Assembly: GCA_003864495.1 (NCBI GenBank)
Contig: ML133493.1
Span: forward strand, 813,820-877,819
Direction: 5' to 3'
Source of the DNA: Nemopilema nomurai
Taxonomy: Eukaryota > Cnidaria > Scyphozoa > Rhizostomeae > Rhizostomatidae
DNA length: 64,000 nt
Shown here: positions 63,629 through 64,000 of the stretch, one piece after another
Layout of the letters: every line of letters begins with the position of its first letter
Numbering within the stretch: position 1 is the first letter of the stretch
Notes under the pieces: model-generated
What the model was told of the DNA's origin: nothing
Databases searched by the model: none
What the model saw: only the letters and a program-made list of their open reading frames with translations
Translations under genes and position numbers: made by a program

Positions 63629-64000
63629 TTACACTTATGATTAATAAAGAAAACTAAGAAAACTTTTTCTGGCAGTCTTTTAATAAATCTTAAGTCTTAG
63701 TATCAGCATATGGTCCACCTATAGTTAGGTGGGCACATATAGTGGTCCATCTATGGTCATTTGCTCTGAACCTTGTGGCTAGGTATCAAACTGCAAAGAA
63801 ATTAAAAAAATGGAGTTTTGAAAGCCTGTAGAGAACTGTAAAGTTTGTTTCTTTTGGACGTGATTACAAGGGACCAAATGTGGAATATAGATCCAGCAAA
63901 ATAAAATGGTTCGCAATATTCATTCAATTTCGGTTTATATTAATATTCTAGCATTTTGTACTAAAAAAATTGGTTTGCGGCCATGCGACGCTCAATGTAC
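63629..64000 (-). promoter_or_regulatory. Upstream region of ZMYND10 (partial)
   Basis: The 372 bases before the ZMYND10 start codon should contain its leader and possibly its core promoter. A 7-bp stem palindrome (CCACCTA/TAGGTGG, 63715-63732) lies about 90 bases upstream. I did not see a good RFX X-box, the usual element of ciliary gene promoters; it could lie past the right edge. Confidence 0.3.

Noticed and set aside
63629..64000. RFX X-box upstream of ZMYND10
   Set aside because: GTCGCATGGCC near 63985 resembles one half-site, but the second half-site is wrong, so it does not meet the consensus.

Overview
The window is nuclear DNA of an animal, probably an aquatic invertebrate. The genes have many short exons with ordinary GT-AG introns, non-coding DNA is AT-rich and full of simple repeats, and one gene is a motile-cilia (dynein-arm assembly) factor. 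The sequence alone does not tell me the phylum. No rRNA, tRNA, CRISPR array or intact transposon was recognised.

Layout. (1) Positions 1-2100: a GA-rich microsatellite, a possible terminal exon or retroelement scrap, and one minus-strand exon that looks like the start of a gelsolin/villin-type actin-binding protein whose remainder would lie off the left edge. (2) 2.1-8.7 kb: intergenic, with a cluster of four perfect TGACGTCA (CRE-type) sites and a hairpin-forming inverted repeat. (3) 8709-19126, minus strand: a complete 19-exon class V P4-ATPase (ATP10-type phospholipid flippase), about 1219 residues. (4) 19.1-23.0 kb: intergenic. (5) 23021-63628, minus strand: a complete 16-exon ZMYND10 gene (430 residues) covering about 40 kb. 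Its last two exons, which encode the split MYND zinc finger, lie beyond a 24-kb intron. (6) Nested inside that intron on the opposite strand, 40423-42126: a single-exon UDP-glycosyltransferase with its own candidate TATA box and polyadenylation signals.

The introns of ZMYND10 carry many tandem arrays (31-, 38-, 22-, 23-, 42-, 5- and about 25-bp units). The 42-bp array has a 420-bp higher-order period and gives long but almost certainly meaningless open frames on both strands.

Functionally the genes are unrelated: membrane lipid asymmetry (ATP10), cytoplasmic preassembly of ciliary dynein arms (ZMYND10) and ER-lumenal glycosylation of small lipophilic molecules (UGT). The most unusual gene-level observations are the antisense nested UGT, a six-cysteine insertion in that UGT, a probable GC-AG intron in ZMYND10 and the higher-order minisatellite. 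I found no convincing evidence of a wholly new multi-gene system.
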